Below are positions 46,185-55,604 of a stretch of DNA of 64,000 nucleotides, one piece after another. The position numbers and the translations under genes were made by a program. The notes beneath the pieces are model-generated. The model did not search any database. It had not been told where the DNA came from and was given only the letters and a program-made list of their open reading frames with translations. This DNA comes from Planctomycetota bacterium (lineage in GTDB: Bacteria > Planctomycetota > Brocadiia > Brocadiales > Brocadiaceae). The DNA is taken from contig VGXV01000017.1 of assembly GCA_016873165.1 (NCBI GenBank), forward strand, positions 1-64,000, in the 5' to 3' direction. Within the stretch, counting starts at the first letter, position 1; the number at the start of each line of letters is the position of its first letter.

Positions 46185-47456
46185 TCAGGAATTTTCACCT
46201 TTGCTATTGCCCGGTGTCTCGCCGGTCGGAGGCAGTTCAAGAAGGGGAACAGTAGGAATTGCGCTCCCCGCAATACCCTTTATTGCTCCATAGAAGTGCG
46301 TTGTGTTCAACAACACCTTATCAAGCTGTTTTTCCCTTTCTTTCCATAATTTTTCCATTGCAAGTTTTTCTCTTGCAATGGAATTTTTCAACTCGGCAAA
46401 TCCTCCAATAATTGCTTCAAGCTGCATCCTGAACTCGTTGCCGGTAAGGTAATCGTAGAGCATGACAATCTTATCGCCCTTATTTTTTTGTGTCTCCGAC
46501 ACTGCTGTTATTTTAATCAGGCTTTCACGAAGGGCAAGGGCTAACCCTTTAAAAGAATAGTAATCACATACCCACACATTTTCTTCGTACATGATTTTTT
46601 CCTTCACATCGGGCAATACCTCGCTTACCAAAACAGCGATGTCAGCAGACTCCTGAAGTTGATCGGCTTTTAATTTTTCAATCCACTTGCTGCTGAATGC
46701 CTTGGTTCTTTTGCTTTCATAGATAATCTTGCCGCATTCAACGCCAGCAGCATTTTTTACAATCTGCACCGAATCCGCCCCTTTTTTCCCCTTTGGCACT
46801 TCTCTGATTTCATCTGCCGGAAAAAGCTCCTTTAATATTCCTTCTATAGCAAGCTCCTGAACCTCACCCTGCAGTTGCATTGACCCCTGTTCCACTTTTC
46901 GTTTCATCTCCTCTACCTGCTTTCTGAGATCGTTGAGCTGCTTGTCCTTTTCGGCAATTTTTAATTCATGTCTCTCCTGCTCACGCTTTCCTATTTTCAC
47001 TTCAAGTTCTCTCTCAAACTCCGACCTTTTTTTCAGAAGCTCAAGTTCAAAGTCTTTTTCCCGTTCATCAAAACGTCTTTGTAATTTCGCAAGTTCGATT
47101 TCTTTGTCCTTTAACGCCTGGTTCAGCTTCCGCTGTTCGTTCAGTTCTTCAACGACAGAATCAAACTTTTTTTTGTTTTCTTCCTGTATCTGAAGTTTGA
47201 GTTTTCTGGCAATTTCATCTTCTTTTTCCGCCAATTTTGCCTTTATAATTGTCTCCTGCTCGGCCTTCTGCTTTTCAAGCGTTGTTTCCCTTGAGCGAAG
47301 TTCCTCCCTCTTTTTTTGAAATTCACCTTCAAGCGCTATCCGTTCTTTGGACAATTGCGCATTCATGGCTTCCTCGTATTTCCGGGAAAGAACTTCTTCG
47401 ACATAAAAACTGCAACCGCATTTCGGGCAATTGATTTTGTCTGCAATGGTATCCAT
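46185..47456 (-). CDS. DUF2130 coiled-coil protein
   Basis: 423 aa. A zinc pair (INCPKCGCSF) at the N-terminus, about 170 residues of charged coiled coil, then the DUF2130 nuclease-like core: GILKELFPADEIREVPKGKKGADSVQIV, GKIIYESKRTKAFSSKWIEKLKADQ, ADIAVLVSEVLP. The E-K pair in IIYESKRTK resembles PD-(D/E)XK endonucleases. Function not established. Confidence 0.82.
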   Translation of the reverse strand: MDTIADKINCPKCGCSFYVEEVLSRKYEEAMNAQLSKERIALEGEFQKKREELRSRETTLEKQKAEQETIIKAKLAEKEDEIARKLKLQIQEENKKKFDSVVEELNEQRKLNQALKDKEIELAKLQRRFDEREKDFELELLKKRSEFERELEVKIGKREQERHELKIAEKDKQLNDLRKQVEEMKRKVEQGSMQLQGEVQELAIEGILKELFPADEIREVPKGKKGADSVQIVKNAAGVECGKIIYESKRTKAFSSKWIEKLKADQLQESADIAVLVSEVLPDVKEKIMYEENVWVCDYYSFKGLALALRESLIKITAVSETQKNKGDKIVMLYDYLTGNEFRMQLEAIIGGFAELKNSIAREKLAMEKLWKEREKQLDKVLLNTTHFYGAIKGIAGSAIPTVPLLELPPTGETPGNSKGENS

Positions 47457-47594
47457 TCACAACCTCTTTTTTTTAATAATTGAATTTATAAAGTAATAAG
47501 ATATTATACAGCAATTGTTTATACACTGAATACCCTTCAAATGTTAGTATATTTTTATTATGCAATGTGTGTTTCAGACTAATTAAAAATTGAC

Positions 47595-47623
47595 TTGAAC
47601 ATAAAAATACTTTGTGGTAGAAT
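47595..47623 (+). promoter_or_regulatory. promoter with long leader for 11-heme protein
   Basis: TTGAAC-17 nt-TAGAAT. The next start codon is 275 nt downstream, leaving an unusually long 5' leader with GTTGC...GCAAC and CTT-GATA-AAG pairings near 47783-47810. Confidence 0.5.
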
Positions 47624-47897
47624 CCCTTAGATTTTTGTGTGTATTAAGGTGGTTACTTTGGGGTGAAAATTCTAGCCTTTTTAATAAACACCGTAAATTC
47701 CACATTATTATATCTGATGTTGTAACGAAATGTTAGTTATGAATTACAGAGTTTTTTAGTGCGTAGTATCCCCCACTAATACTAGTTGCGGTCTTGATAA
47801 AGCTAAGCAACCTTCGTCATGATTACTATCGTCATTTAGGCGCTAATTATTTTTTATAAAAGCAGCAGATTTCATTAAACATATTTAGGAGGTATCT

Positions 47898-49109
47898 ATG
47901 GAGCGGTTGAAGCAGTTGTTAGAGTTTATTCAGCGAAGAAAAAAACTGGTAGGCTTCTTCACCATAATTGTTCTTGTTATTTTGCTTGTTACGGTAAATA
48001 AAGTATACCATTATTCGGAAAAAAGCGAGTTTTGCGCCAGTTGCCATGAGATGGATATACATTATACATCATTTCTGGAATCCAAACACAATAATGAACA
48101 CGTTGAACATTGCCATGCTTGTCACGTAGGCCCCGGACTTAAAGGGTACGCCCACGCGAAGCTGAGTGACGGAACACATGACTCTTTAATGCATTCGTTC
48201 CAGGCGTTTTCCGACGGTTCGCTCATTGAAATTGCCGAGGACAGTATAATAACTATAAATGGCAATTGCGCGCGTTGCCACGCAGAAGGTTTTACGAAAG
48301 ATAAAACTCACGTAGAGTTCGTTTCAAAGAGCAACAAACATAGCACGGATGGTAGGGCTCTTGAAAAATTAATGTGCACCGATTGCCATCTGGGCGTTGC
48401 TCATCCGCATATGCCCGGAGATCTTTACGAACTTTACGCGGAGAAAAAGGTAAAACCCTATGGTAAATACAAAGAAACCGATTGTTTTGCGTGCCATAAA
48501 ATTGCAACCCCTGAAGTTGTAAAGCAGTGGACAGGAAGCCCGCATGCAGAAAAAGGAGTAACCTGTATCAGTTGTCACGGCGATGATCATGGACATATCG
48601 CTGAGAAACATGGCCATGTATCGGCGACCACATGCGGTGAATGCCACCAGGCGCAGTTCCTTGATTTCCGTGAAAGCGCCCACTTGCAGGGACATCCGGT
48701 TGCATTTGACAATACCTACGATGTGATCAGCACAAGAAAACTCACCATGGAAGGTTGCAGAGACTGCCATAAAATGGGATTGGAATATGAAGACCGGGTT
48801 GGAGGAAGCTGCAATGCCTGTCATGGAAGCCATAAATTCTCAACTGCGGAAGCAAAGGCATATGATGCTTGCGAAAAGTGCCACATTGGAGGCCCTGAAC
48901 ATTCACAGCTTGATACAAGTGAAAATTCCATTTTCGGAAAAGTGCTAAAGATGCGCAGCCAGGGATTAATCACCAACGATCTGGTAAAATGCCAGACGTG
49001 TCACGGACCTAACAAATCGCACAATTTTAATAAAGTATCCATTCCTCAGGAAGTAGATGTGCTGCTTTTCGGAGGTCATGGATTGGTAAAATTACCGGAA
49101 AACCATTAA
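47898..49109 (+). CDS. 11-heme NapC/NirT-HAO-like fused cytochrome
   Basis: 403 aa with eleven CxxCH motifs (Cys at about 46, 72, 124, 160, 196, 223, 246, 287, 305, 325, 365). One membrane anchor (LVGFFTIIVLVILLVTV) precedes a tetraheme NapC/NirT/NrfH-like module whose first heme is CASCHEM. From residue 190 on, seven hemes align in order with hemes 1-7 of the octaheme HAO-like protein at 9.6 kb (CFACHKI...HAEKGVTCISCHGD; CNACHGSHKF...CEKCHIGGPEHSQL). HAO heme 8 and its C-terminal helical domain are absent. Likely a quinol-linked electron conduit. TTTAGGAGGTATCT precedes the ATG; a terminator follows. Confidence 0.85.
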   Translation: MERLKQLLEFIQRRKKLVGFFTIIVLVILLVTVNKVYHYSEKSEFCASCHEMDIHYTSFLESKHNNEHVEHCHACHVGPGLKGYAHAKLSDGTHDSLMHSFQAFSDGSLIEIAEDSIITINGNCARCHAEGFTKDKTHVEFVSKSNKHSTDGRALEKLMCTDCHLGVAHPHMPGDLYELYAEKKVKPYGKYKETDCFACHKIATPEVVKQWTGSPHAEKGVTCISCHGDDHGHIAEKHGHVSATTCGECHQAQFLDFRESAHLQGHPVAFDNTYDVISTRKLTMEGCRDCHKMGLEYEDRVGGSCNACHGSHKFSTAEAKAYDACEKCHIGGPEHSQLDTSENSIFGKVLKMRSQGLITNDLVKCQTCHGPNKSHNFNKVSIPQEVDVLLFGGHGLVKLPENH

Positions 49110-49146
49110 TAGTTTTTTGTTTGCTATTTGTTGAAATTAATTTAAT

Positions 49147-49181
49147 AAAAAATCCCACCCTTATATGGTGGGATTTTTTTT
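49147..49181 (+). terminator. intrinsic terminator
   Basis: AAAATCCCACC-CTTATAT-GGTGGGATTTTTTTT, stem of 11 bp and eight T. Ends the 11-heme transcript; the aconitase needs its own promoter. Confidence 0.92.
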
Positions 49182-49260
49182 GTATATGAAACGCTTTTAT
49201 TTATACAAAAATATTATCACTATTTTTACCCGCTGTTTGCGGTAATTTGGAGGCAGAAAC

Positions 49261-51186
49261 ATGGGAAAAAATATTGTTCAAAAGATTTTAAGTTCACACC
49301 TTGTTTCCGGTCGGTTAAAAACGAAAACCGAAATTGCCATTTCAATTGATCAAACCCTTACGCAGGACGCAACAGGCACAATGGCTTACTTGCAATTTGA
49401 GGCTATGGGGATACCGAAAGTGAGAACAAAACTCTCCGTCAGTTACGTTGATCATAATATGCTGCAGACCGGATTCGAGAACTTCGACGACCATTTGTTT
49501 TTACAAAGTTTCGCCAATAAATATGGCATATATTTTTCCAAACCGGGAAACGGCATTTGTCATCAGGTGCACCTCGAACGTTTTGCCGTGCCGGGAGGAA
49601 CGCTGCTGGGTTCCGATAGCCATACACCTACGTGCGGCGGGCTTGGAATGCTTTCCATCGGAGCAGGGGGGCTTGATGTGGCAATTGCAATGGCAGGAGG
49701 GCCGTTTCATTTTTCCATGCCGGAAATTGTATTAGTAAAACTCTCAGGCGCACTATCCTCATGGGTCACGGCAAAAGACATAATTCTTGAATTATTAAGA
49801 AGATTGACCGTGAAAGGTGGCGTGGGAAAAATCTTCGAATATGGCGGAGAAGGAGTGAAAACACTTACCGTCACGGAACGTTCTACCATTACCAATATGG
49901 GCGCGGAACTCGGCGCGCTCACCTCAATCTTTCCGAGCGATGCGCAAACCAGAAAATACTTAAAGATGCAGGGTCGTGAAGAAGCATGGCAACCTTTAAA
50001 AGCCAGCGCAACCGCGCAATACGACGAAGTGGTTGAAATTGATCTTTCTGCCCTGGAACCGATGGTGGCGCGGCCACACAGCCCGGATAATGTATGCAAA
50101 GTGAGTGAAATCAAAGGAACAAAGGTGCATCAGGTTTGCATAGGCAGTTGCACAAATTCATCGTATCACGATCTTATGATGGCAGCGGCAATGTTGAAAG
50201 GAAAAAAGGTTCATCCTGATGTCAGCCTCACCATCTCTCCGGGATCTCGGCAGGTGCTTGAAATGATTACGAAAAACGGGGCATTGTCAGATATCATCGC
50301 TGCGGGAGGCAGATTACTGGATGTTGCCTGCGGTCCCTGTATCGGAATGGGCCAGGCACCGCCTTCCGGCGGTATTTCCGTCCGGACATTTAACAGAAAC
50401 TTTGAGGGAAGAAGCGGAACGAACGACGCAAAAGTCTATTTGGCAAGCCCGGAAACTGCAGTTATTACCGCAATAAGAGGTGTGATCAGCGATCCCGGGG
50501 ATTATGGGACACCTATTGCCATTAAAGAACCGAAATCTTTTCTAATAGATGACACCATGATAATTCCCCCTTCTGAAAATCCGGAACAGGTGACAATAAT
50601 CAGAGGCCCTAACATCAAACCTTTACCGAAAAAAGAACCGATGCCGGATACATTAAAAGGCGATGTCCTTTTAAAAACCGGAGACAATATTACCACAGAT
50701 CATATTATGCCGGCGGGAGCCAAGGTTTTGCCGTTAAGGTCAAATATTCCCGCTATTTCCGAATTTGTGTTTGAAAAAGTCGATAAAGAGTTTGCAAAGC
50801 GGGCAAAGGAAAAAGGCGGAGGTTTTTTGATCGGGGGAATAAATTACGGGCAGGGATCAAGCAGGGAACATGCGGCGCTTGCCCCGATGTATCTGGGCGT
50901 TAAAGCGGTTATTACAAAATCTTTTGCACGCATACACCGGGCAAATCTTGTCAATTTTGGCATACTCCCGCTCACCTTCAAAGATGAAAAAGATTATACC
51001 CTTCTGGACCAGGGAGATAGTTTAGAATTGGCAAATATTAAGAGTAAATTAAAACCCGGAAGCGTACACGTTATCCGCAATATAACAAAAAACAAGGAAT
51101 TCAAAGTAACGCACACGTTATCGTCACGCGAGATAGATATCCTTTGCGCAGGGGGTCTGTTAAATTACCAGGCACAGTGCAAATAA
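49261..51186 (+). CDS. acn: aconitate hydratase (canonical copy)
   Basis: 641 aa. All three 4Fe-4S ligands are present: Cys297 in VCIGSCTNSSYHD and Cys357/Cys360 in ACGPCIGMGQAP. Other active-site parts: DSHTPTCG, FNRNFEGRSG and YGQGSSREHA. Interconverts citrate and isocitrate in the TCA/reverse branch. Homologous along its full length to the variant at 33400. GGAGGCAGAAAC Shine-Dalgarno. psd begins 22 nt later. Confidence 0.94.
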   Translation: MGKNIVQKILSSHLVSGRLKTKTEIAISIDQTLTQDATGTMAYLQFEAMGIPKVRTKLSVSYVDHNMLQTGFENFDDHLFLQSFANKYGIYFSKPGNGICHQVHLERFAVPGGTLLGSDSHTPTCGGLGMLSIGAGGLDVAIAMAGGPFHFSMPEIVLVKLSGALSSWVTAKDIILELLRRLTVKGGVGKIFEYGGEGVKTLTVTERSTITNMGAELGALTSIFPSDAQTRKYLKMQGREEAWQPLKASATAQYDEVVEIDLSALEPMVARPHSPDNVCKVSEIKGTKVHQVCIGSCTNSSYHDLMMAAAMLKGKKVHPDVSLTISPGSRQVLEMITKNGALSDIIAAGGRLLDVACGPCIGMGQAPPSGGISVRTFNRNFEGRSGTNDAKVYLASPETAVITAIRGVISDPGDYGTPIAIKEPKSFLIDDTMIIPPSENPEQVTIIRGPNIKPLPKKEPMPDTLKGDVLLKTGDNITTDHIMPAGAKVLPLRSNIPAISEFVFEKVDKEFAKRAKEKGGGFLIGGINYGQGSSREHAALAPMYLGVKAVITKSFARIHRANLVNFGILPLTFKDEKDYTLLDQGDSLELANIKSKLKPGSVHVIRNITKNKEFKVTHTLSSREIDILCAGGLLNYQAQCK

Positions 51187-51208
51187 AATTTCTTAATTGT
51201 AATATACT

Positions 51209-51886
51209 ATGCGTATCACATTAACAAAATATGGCATCAGAGAATTGTTGCTTTTCGGCATACCCTGTATCGTTGGAATTTACTTTTCTATCATTTTTTT
51301 CCCATGGATCATGCCGGTTCCGGTGTTCTTCTTGTTATTCCTGCTTAATTTTTTCCGGGATCCAGAACGAAAGACTCCGCTGGGAAAGGAACTTATTATT
51401 GCTCCTGCCGATGGCGTTGTCACACACATCGTTCCTGTATTTGAAGAAAATTACCTGAAATGTGATTCGATAAAAATAAGTATTTTCATGTCAGTTGTTA
51501 ATGTCCATGTAAATCGCATGCCGGCACGTGGCACGGTGGAATTTATCAAACACACCCCCGGTAAATTTCTGGACGCAAGGGATGACGAATGTTTCAGCAG
51601 TAATGAAAGCAATCTGGTAGGGTTATCACTTGCAGAAAATATGGGAAAAATTACCATAAAACAAATTGCCGGAAGGATTGCCAAACGTATTGTGTGCGCG
51701 TGCAAAATAGGGGAATCTCTGCAGCAAGGTGAAAGATTCGGCATGATAAAATTTGGCTCCCGTGTAGAAGTCTTTGTTCCGAAAACCATTCGATTCGAAC
51801 CAACGGTAACTGTCGGCGAAAAGGTAACAGCAGGAAAGACAATAATCGGGAAAATACACGGCAATGAAGCCACTGCAACAGAATAA
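51209..51886 (+). CDS. psd: phosphatidylserine decarboxylase proenzyme
   Basis: 225 aa, the short archaeal/Bacillus-like Psd. Two membrane segments at the N-terminus (FGIPCIVGIYFSIIFFPWIMPVPVFFLLFLLNFF), IIAPADGVV, VVNVHVNRMPARGTVEFIKHTPGKF, and the self-cleavage site FGSRVEVFVP where Ser becomes the pyruvoyl group. Makes phosphatidylethanolamine. Close behind the aconitase gene. Confidence 0.9.
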   Translation: MRITLTKYGIRELLLFGIPCIVGIYFSIIFFPWIMPVPVFFLLFLLNFFRDPERKTPLGKELIIAPADGVVTHIVPVFEENYLKCDSIKISIFMSVVNVHVNRMPARGTVEFIKHTPGKFLDARDDECFSSNESNLVGLSLAENMGKITIKQIAGRIAKRIVCACKIGESLQQGERFGMIKFGSRVEVFVPKTIRFEPTVTVGEKVTAGKTIIGKIHGNEATATE

Positions 51887-51950
51887 AAGCCGTAGGTTTT
51901 TAAAACGGTATTTATTTCATACTTTCTGTTATTCTTAACGAGACGTTTTT

Positions 51951-52598
51951 ATGTTTACCGGAATTGTAGAACATCTGGTTATGGTAAATAAACTCTCCAC
52001 ATCTTCACATGGAGCCGAATTATTTTTAGAGCTAGGGGATTTTTACGGCAATCTTGCAATCGGTGAAAGCATTTCCGTAAACGGCGTATGCCTTACCGTA
52101 AAAACCATCAGGGGCAATGTGGTGAGCTTTGACGTTTCAGGTGAAACACTTAAAAAAACTACATTGGGGGCATTGCACAGCCGGGAAAAGGTGAATGTTG
52201 AACGGGCATTAAGGGTTGGCGACCGGTTAGGAGGTCATTTTGTTACAGGGCATGCGGATGGCATTGGCGCGATAAAAGAAAAGAAACAAGCTGCCGATCA
52301 ATGCCTCATAATTTTTTCAGCCGAAAAGAAGTTCACCGATATGATGATTGAAAAAGGTTCCGTAGCAATAGACGGCATAAGCTTAACAATTTTTGATATA
52401 AAAGAACTCACCTTCTCCGTGGCCATCATCCCCCACACACTTGCTTCAACCACGTTAGGATATAAAAAAACCGGAGACAGAATAAATATTGAAATAGACA
52501 TGATGGGAAAATGGATAAAGAAATTGTTGGAAAATACTTTTTCAGGGAAAAAAAGCGCCCTTACCCGGGATAAACTGATTGAACAAGGGTTTTTATAA
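51951..52598 (+). CDS. ribE: riboflavin synthase alpha chain
   Basis: 215 aa of two internal repeats: MFTGIVEHLVMV...SVNGVCLTV and GHADGIGAI...VAIDGISLTIF. The MFTGIxE N-terminus and paired lumazine-binding folds are diagnostic. Dismutes two lumazines to riboflavin. Not with other rib genes here; pdxA follows 17 nt later. Confidence 0.94.
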   Translation: MFTGIVEHLVMVNKLSTSSHGAELFLELGDFYGNLAIGESISVNGVCLTVKTIRGNVVSFDVSGETLKKTTLGALHSREKVNVERALRVGDRLGGHFVTGHADGIGAIKEKKQAADQCLIIFSAEKKFTDMMIEKGSVAIDGISLTIFDIKELTFSVAIIPHTLASTTLGYKKTGDRINIEIDMMGKWIKKLLENTFSGKKSALTRDKLIEQGFL

Positions 52599-52615
52599 TA
52601 AAGAGAACACATACT

Positions 52616-53638
52616 TTGCCTATAAATAAAAAATCAAAATTACTCATCGGCATCACTATGGGAGATCCCTGCGGCATCGGGCCGGAAATAATAGCACGGG
52701 CTGTTGCTTCCGCCTCCTTAAAGCGTGAGGCAAACTATCTCATAATTGGAAACCAGGAGGTATTTGAACACACAATAAAATCTTTAAAAATACCCCTTCG
52801 GTATAAAACAATTTCCGGCGATTCGGATATAGAGGGTGTGGCATCACCCCTGTCATTGCTCTCCGCGGAATATTTTAATCCTGATCTCATAAAAAAAAGA
52901 GGGCCGACAAAGGAAGGAGGAGAATTATCTTTTCAATGGATAAAGAAAGGGATTCATCTTGCCTTGCAGAATAAAATCAATGCCCTTGCTACGGCGCCTA
53001 TTTGCAAAGAAGCCATCCACATGGCCGGCCATAATTATCCCGGCCATACGGAAATATTGTGCGACCTTTCCGGGGTGAAACGCGTTGTAATGCTCATGGT
53101 GGGTGGAGCATTAAGGGTTGCCTTTGTAACCACTCATATTGCCCTGAAAGAAATTCCTCATAGTATCACGGTAAAAAACGTCCTGGAAACAATCACCATA
53201 AGCAATAATTATCTGAAAAAATACTTTACTATTAAAAAACCGAGGATTGCGGTTTGCGGCGTAAATCCCCACGCCGGGGAAGAGGGAATTTTTGGAAATG
53301 AAGAAGAAAAAATCATAGCCCCTGCGGTAAAAAAGGCAAAAAACCTTGGAATACTATGTGACGGCCCTGTTTCTGCCGATACCGTTTTTTACAAGGCATT
53401 AAAAGGCATGTACGATTTGGTAATATCCATGTATCACGACCAGGGAGCAATCCCTTTGAAACTGCATGCCTTCGAAACAGGGGTAAATATCACATTGGGC
53501 ATTCCATTTATCAGGACATCGCCAGATCATGGCACCGCCTACGATATTGCCGGAAAAGGCATTGCAAATCCTGACTCAATGAAGGAAGCAATAAAAATGG
53601 CAATTATGATGGCGCAATGCGGAAAAACAAATAAATAA
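52616..53638 (+). CDS. pdxA: 4-hydroxythreonine-4-phosphate dehydrogenase
   Basis: 340 aa. GITMGDPCGIGPEIIARAVA near the N-terminus, ATAPICKEAIHMAGHNYPGHTEIL, and MYHDQGAIPLKLHAFETGVNITLGIPFIRTSPDHGTAYDIAGKG are PdxA signatures with the metal His residues. A PLP-synthesis enzyme. A TTG start at 52616 is the only one that keeps the full N-terminus; GAGAACA lies before it. Confidence 0.92.
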   Translation: MPINKKSKLLIGITMGDPCGIGPEIIARAVASASLKREANYLIIGNQEVFEHTIKSLKIPLRYKTISGDSDIEGVASPLSLLSAEYFNPDLIKKRGPTKEGGELSFQWIKKGIHLALQNKINALATAPICKEAIHMAGHNYPGHTEILCDLSGVKRVVMLMVGGALRVAFVTTHIALKEIPHSITVKNVLETITISNNYLKKYFTIKKPRIAVCGVNPHAGEEGIFGNEEEKIIAPAVKKAKNLGILCDGPVSADTVFYKALKGMYDLVISMYHDQGAIPLKLHAFETGVNITLGIPFIRTSPDHGTAYDIAGKGIANPDSMKEAIKMAIMMAQCGKTNK

Positions 53639-53704
53639 TGATTTTCCAACCCGCCGGCATGTTGATTTTCTATTGCAGAATATATTTCACGTAAGAATTT
53701 TTTA

Positions 53705-54646
53705 ATGAGGACTCACCCCCTGGAAGAAAATACTGTCATCCCCCATACGCCTGATTTCCTGCGTAAAATATTTGCCAGGAAAGGTATCGTTCTCAACAAA
53801 AAATACGGACAACACATCCTTATTGACCAGAATATTCTTTCTTATATCGCCACCATCGCTTCTTTGCAAAAAGATGATGTAGTTTTAGAAATCGGGACGG
53901 GCACAGGAAGCCTGACACGGTTTCTGGCGGAAAGGGCAGGCCATGTATTCACCGTCGAAATAGATAATAAACTCTTTGAATTATCCTCAGAGATTCTTAA
54001 ACTATATAAAAACATCACCATCATTAATGCGGACATTTTACGGTCGAAACACAAACTCAATGCTGAAGTCGTTACTATGATAACCGACTGGCTTGTTAAA
54101 AATAATAATCCTGTCTTTAAAGTAGTTTCCAATCTTCCCTATAATATCAGCACCCCTGTTATCATTAACCTTCTGGAAAGCAATCTGCCAATCAGCCTCA
54201 TGGTATTGATGTTACAAAAGGAAATTACGGAACGTTTGGCTGCAGCTCCAGGCTCAAGGGAATACGGTATTCTCTCCGTAATTACACAATTGTTTTCGGA
54301 AGTGGAACTCATGAAGACATTGCCGCCGGAAGTCTTCTGGCCAAGGCCGGAAGTATCTTCCGCCATCGTAAAAATGTCTGTTAACAAGGCAAAATTTGCA
54401 GGAAAAATAACAGATTACCCGCTCTTCACCAAAATCATTTTTGCCATATTTACATCACGACGCAAAACGCTGCTCAACAGCATAGAAAAATTACGACTGC
54501 CGGGAGTTTCAAGAAACGAATTGAAAAAAATACTTATCTCCATGCAACTGGATGAGCACATAAGGGGCGAGATCTTAAATCTTGAACAATTACTCTATTT
54601 AACAGAGGCTATTCATACCATTTCAAGACATGGGAATGCCAATTAA
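53705..54646 (+). CDS. rsmA: 16S rRNA dimethyladenosine transferase KsgA
   Basis: 313 aa. NKKYGQHILIDQNILSYI, SAM motif VVLEIGTGTGSLTRFLAERA, FTVEIDNKL, and catalytic VVSNLPYNISTPVI are classic RsmA/KsgA. Dimethylates two adenines in helix 45. Follows pdxA by 66 nt; last gene of this plus-strand run. Confidence 0.94.
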   Translation: MRTHPLEENTVIPHTPDFLRKIFARKGIVLNKKYGQHILIDQNILSYIATIASLQKDDVVLEIGTGTGSLTRFLAERAGHVFTVEIDNKLFELSSEILKLYKNITIINADILRSKHKLNAEVVTMITDWLVKNNNPVFKVVSNLPYNISTPVIINLLESNLPISLMVLMLQKEITERLAAAPGSREYGILSVITQLFSEVELMKTLPPEVFWPRPEVSSAIVKMSVNKAKFAGKITDYPLFTKIIFAIFTSRRKTLLNSIEKLRLPGVSRNELKKILISMQLDEHIRGEILNLEQLLYLTEAIHTISRHGNAN

Positions 54647-54698
54647 ACATTTTACAAGGCTGCCGGGTATATTTTAATGATGAGGAATTTCAATCGTT

Positions 54699-54782
54699 GT
54701 AGGGTGGGCATTGCCCACCGTCTCACGTTGCTTGTACAGACGCATAGCAATGCGTCTCTACGTTTGGTGGGCGATTCCCACC
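54699..54782. repeat. GTAGAGACGCA palindromic repeat, second copy
   Basis: GTAGGGTGGGCATTGCCCACC, then CAGACGCATAGCAATGCGTCTC and GGTGGGCGATTCCCACC. Longer relative of 30735-30761. Confidence 0.6.
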
Positions 54783-54836
54783 AAACTCTGTTAAAAATTG
54801 CCGAAGGCCTAATTAAATCGGCTTTCATTATCAAAC

Positions 54837-55562
54837 TTATTTTGATCCGTAAATATGTTCGCTGTCTGCTGCGGAAGGCAGATAGTTCAAGCCTGCAAAG
54901 GTAAAATTTACTATTCCAAAGGAAATAAACAACCAGAAAGCCAGGATAACAGAAGTTTTTGATTTACTAACGTTCATCTTGGGCAAAATAAGCGGTGTAT
55001 GTAAATAGACCAGATATGCAAACCATGTAATTAAAGACCACGTTTCTTTGTAACACTTTAGCTTTTTGAAAAACGTAGCGCCGAACCCTTGTGGTCGGCC
55101 CGTGCGGGGGATAAACCACCCGCGCTACGACACATATTGCATGGTAGCGCCGATCCTTTATGGTCGGCTTTATTTTGATTTACAAAAAATTGGGAATGCT
55201 CCCCTTTAATGCCGGCATAATTGGTCGAACGGCATCGTCCTGGAGAGTGGCATAGAGCAATATCAACATGGACAAAACAGACGCCATAGCGACAACAACT
55301 CTAAATTCATAAATAAATTCGAATATTATGTACACAAATGCCGTGAACAGGCGTAAAATACGAGCGATTCATACAACTTAGAAAAGGGAGGGTGTCCTGC
55401 TTCGACAGAACGTTGTATTACCATGGCCAAATTAAGACAAAATGCTAACATGAATATTCCGAGAGAAATCCATTTTGTGGCCGCAGACCTCCAGATTTCT
55501 CTTGTTATGTAAGCAACGGACGCAATAACGTAAACAATTAATGTAACATTTATTAAACTCAT
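54837..55562 (-). pseudogene. CcsA-type cytochrome c biogenesis gene, broken
   Basis: The N-terminal part from 55562 reads MSLINVTLIVYVIASVAYIT...EAGHPPFSKLYESLVFYA, a System II CcsA start. A base lost near 55348 shifts the frame. Reading on gives FVYIIFEFIYEFRVVVAMAS...LQDDAVRPIMPALK, up to a 154-bp repeat (55050-55203). After the repeat, the C-terminus KETWSLITWFAYLVYLH...FTFAGLNYLPSA runs to a stop at 54837. The central helices with heme-handling His/Trp residues are missing, so this cannot work. It lies 42 nt after a TPR gene. Confidence 0.85.
55050..55203. mobile_element. composite of MITE-A end and MITE-B
   Basis: Begins GTAACACTTTAGCTTTTTGA (24-bp MITE-A terminus). After 29 bp of GTAGCGCCGAACCC...GGTCGGCC, 55103-55203 is identical over 101 bp to the right part of MITE-B at 5681-5781. 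It sits where about 100 residues of ccsA are missing. Simple insertion would not remove sequence, so deletion accompanied it. Confidence 0.8.
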
Positions 55563-55604
55563 TTCTATTTCTCCTTTCTTTTCAGCAAAGTTATAAATAC
55601 TTTT

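Noticed and set aside
47760-47860. cyclic-di-GMP riboswitch in the 11-heme leader
   Set aside because: The GEMM core and GCAAA-type tetraloop receptor features are not present; only generic pairing is seen.
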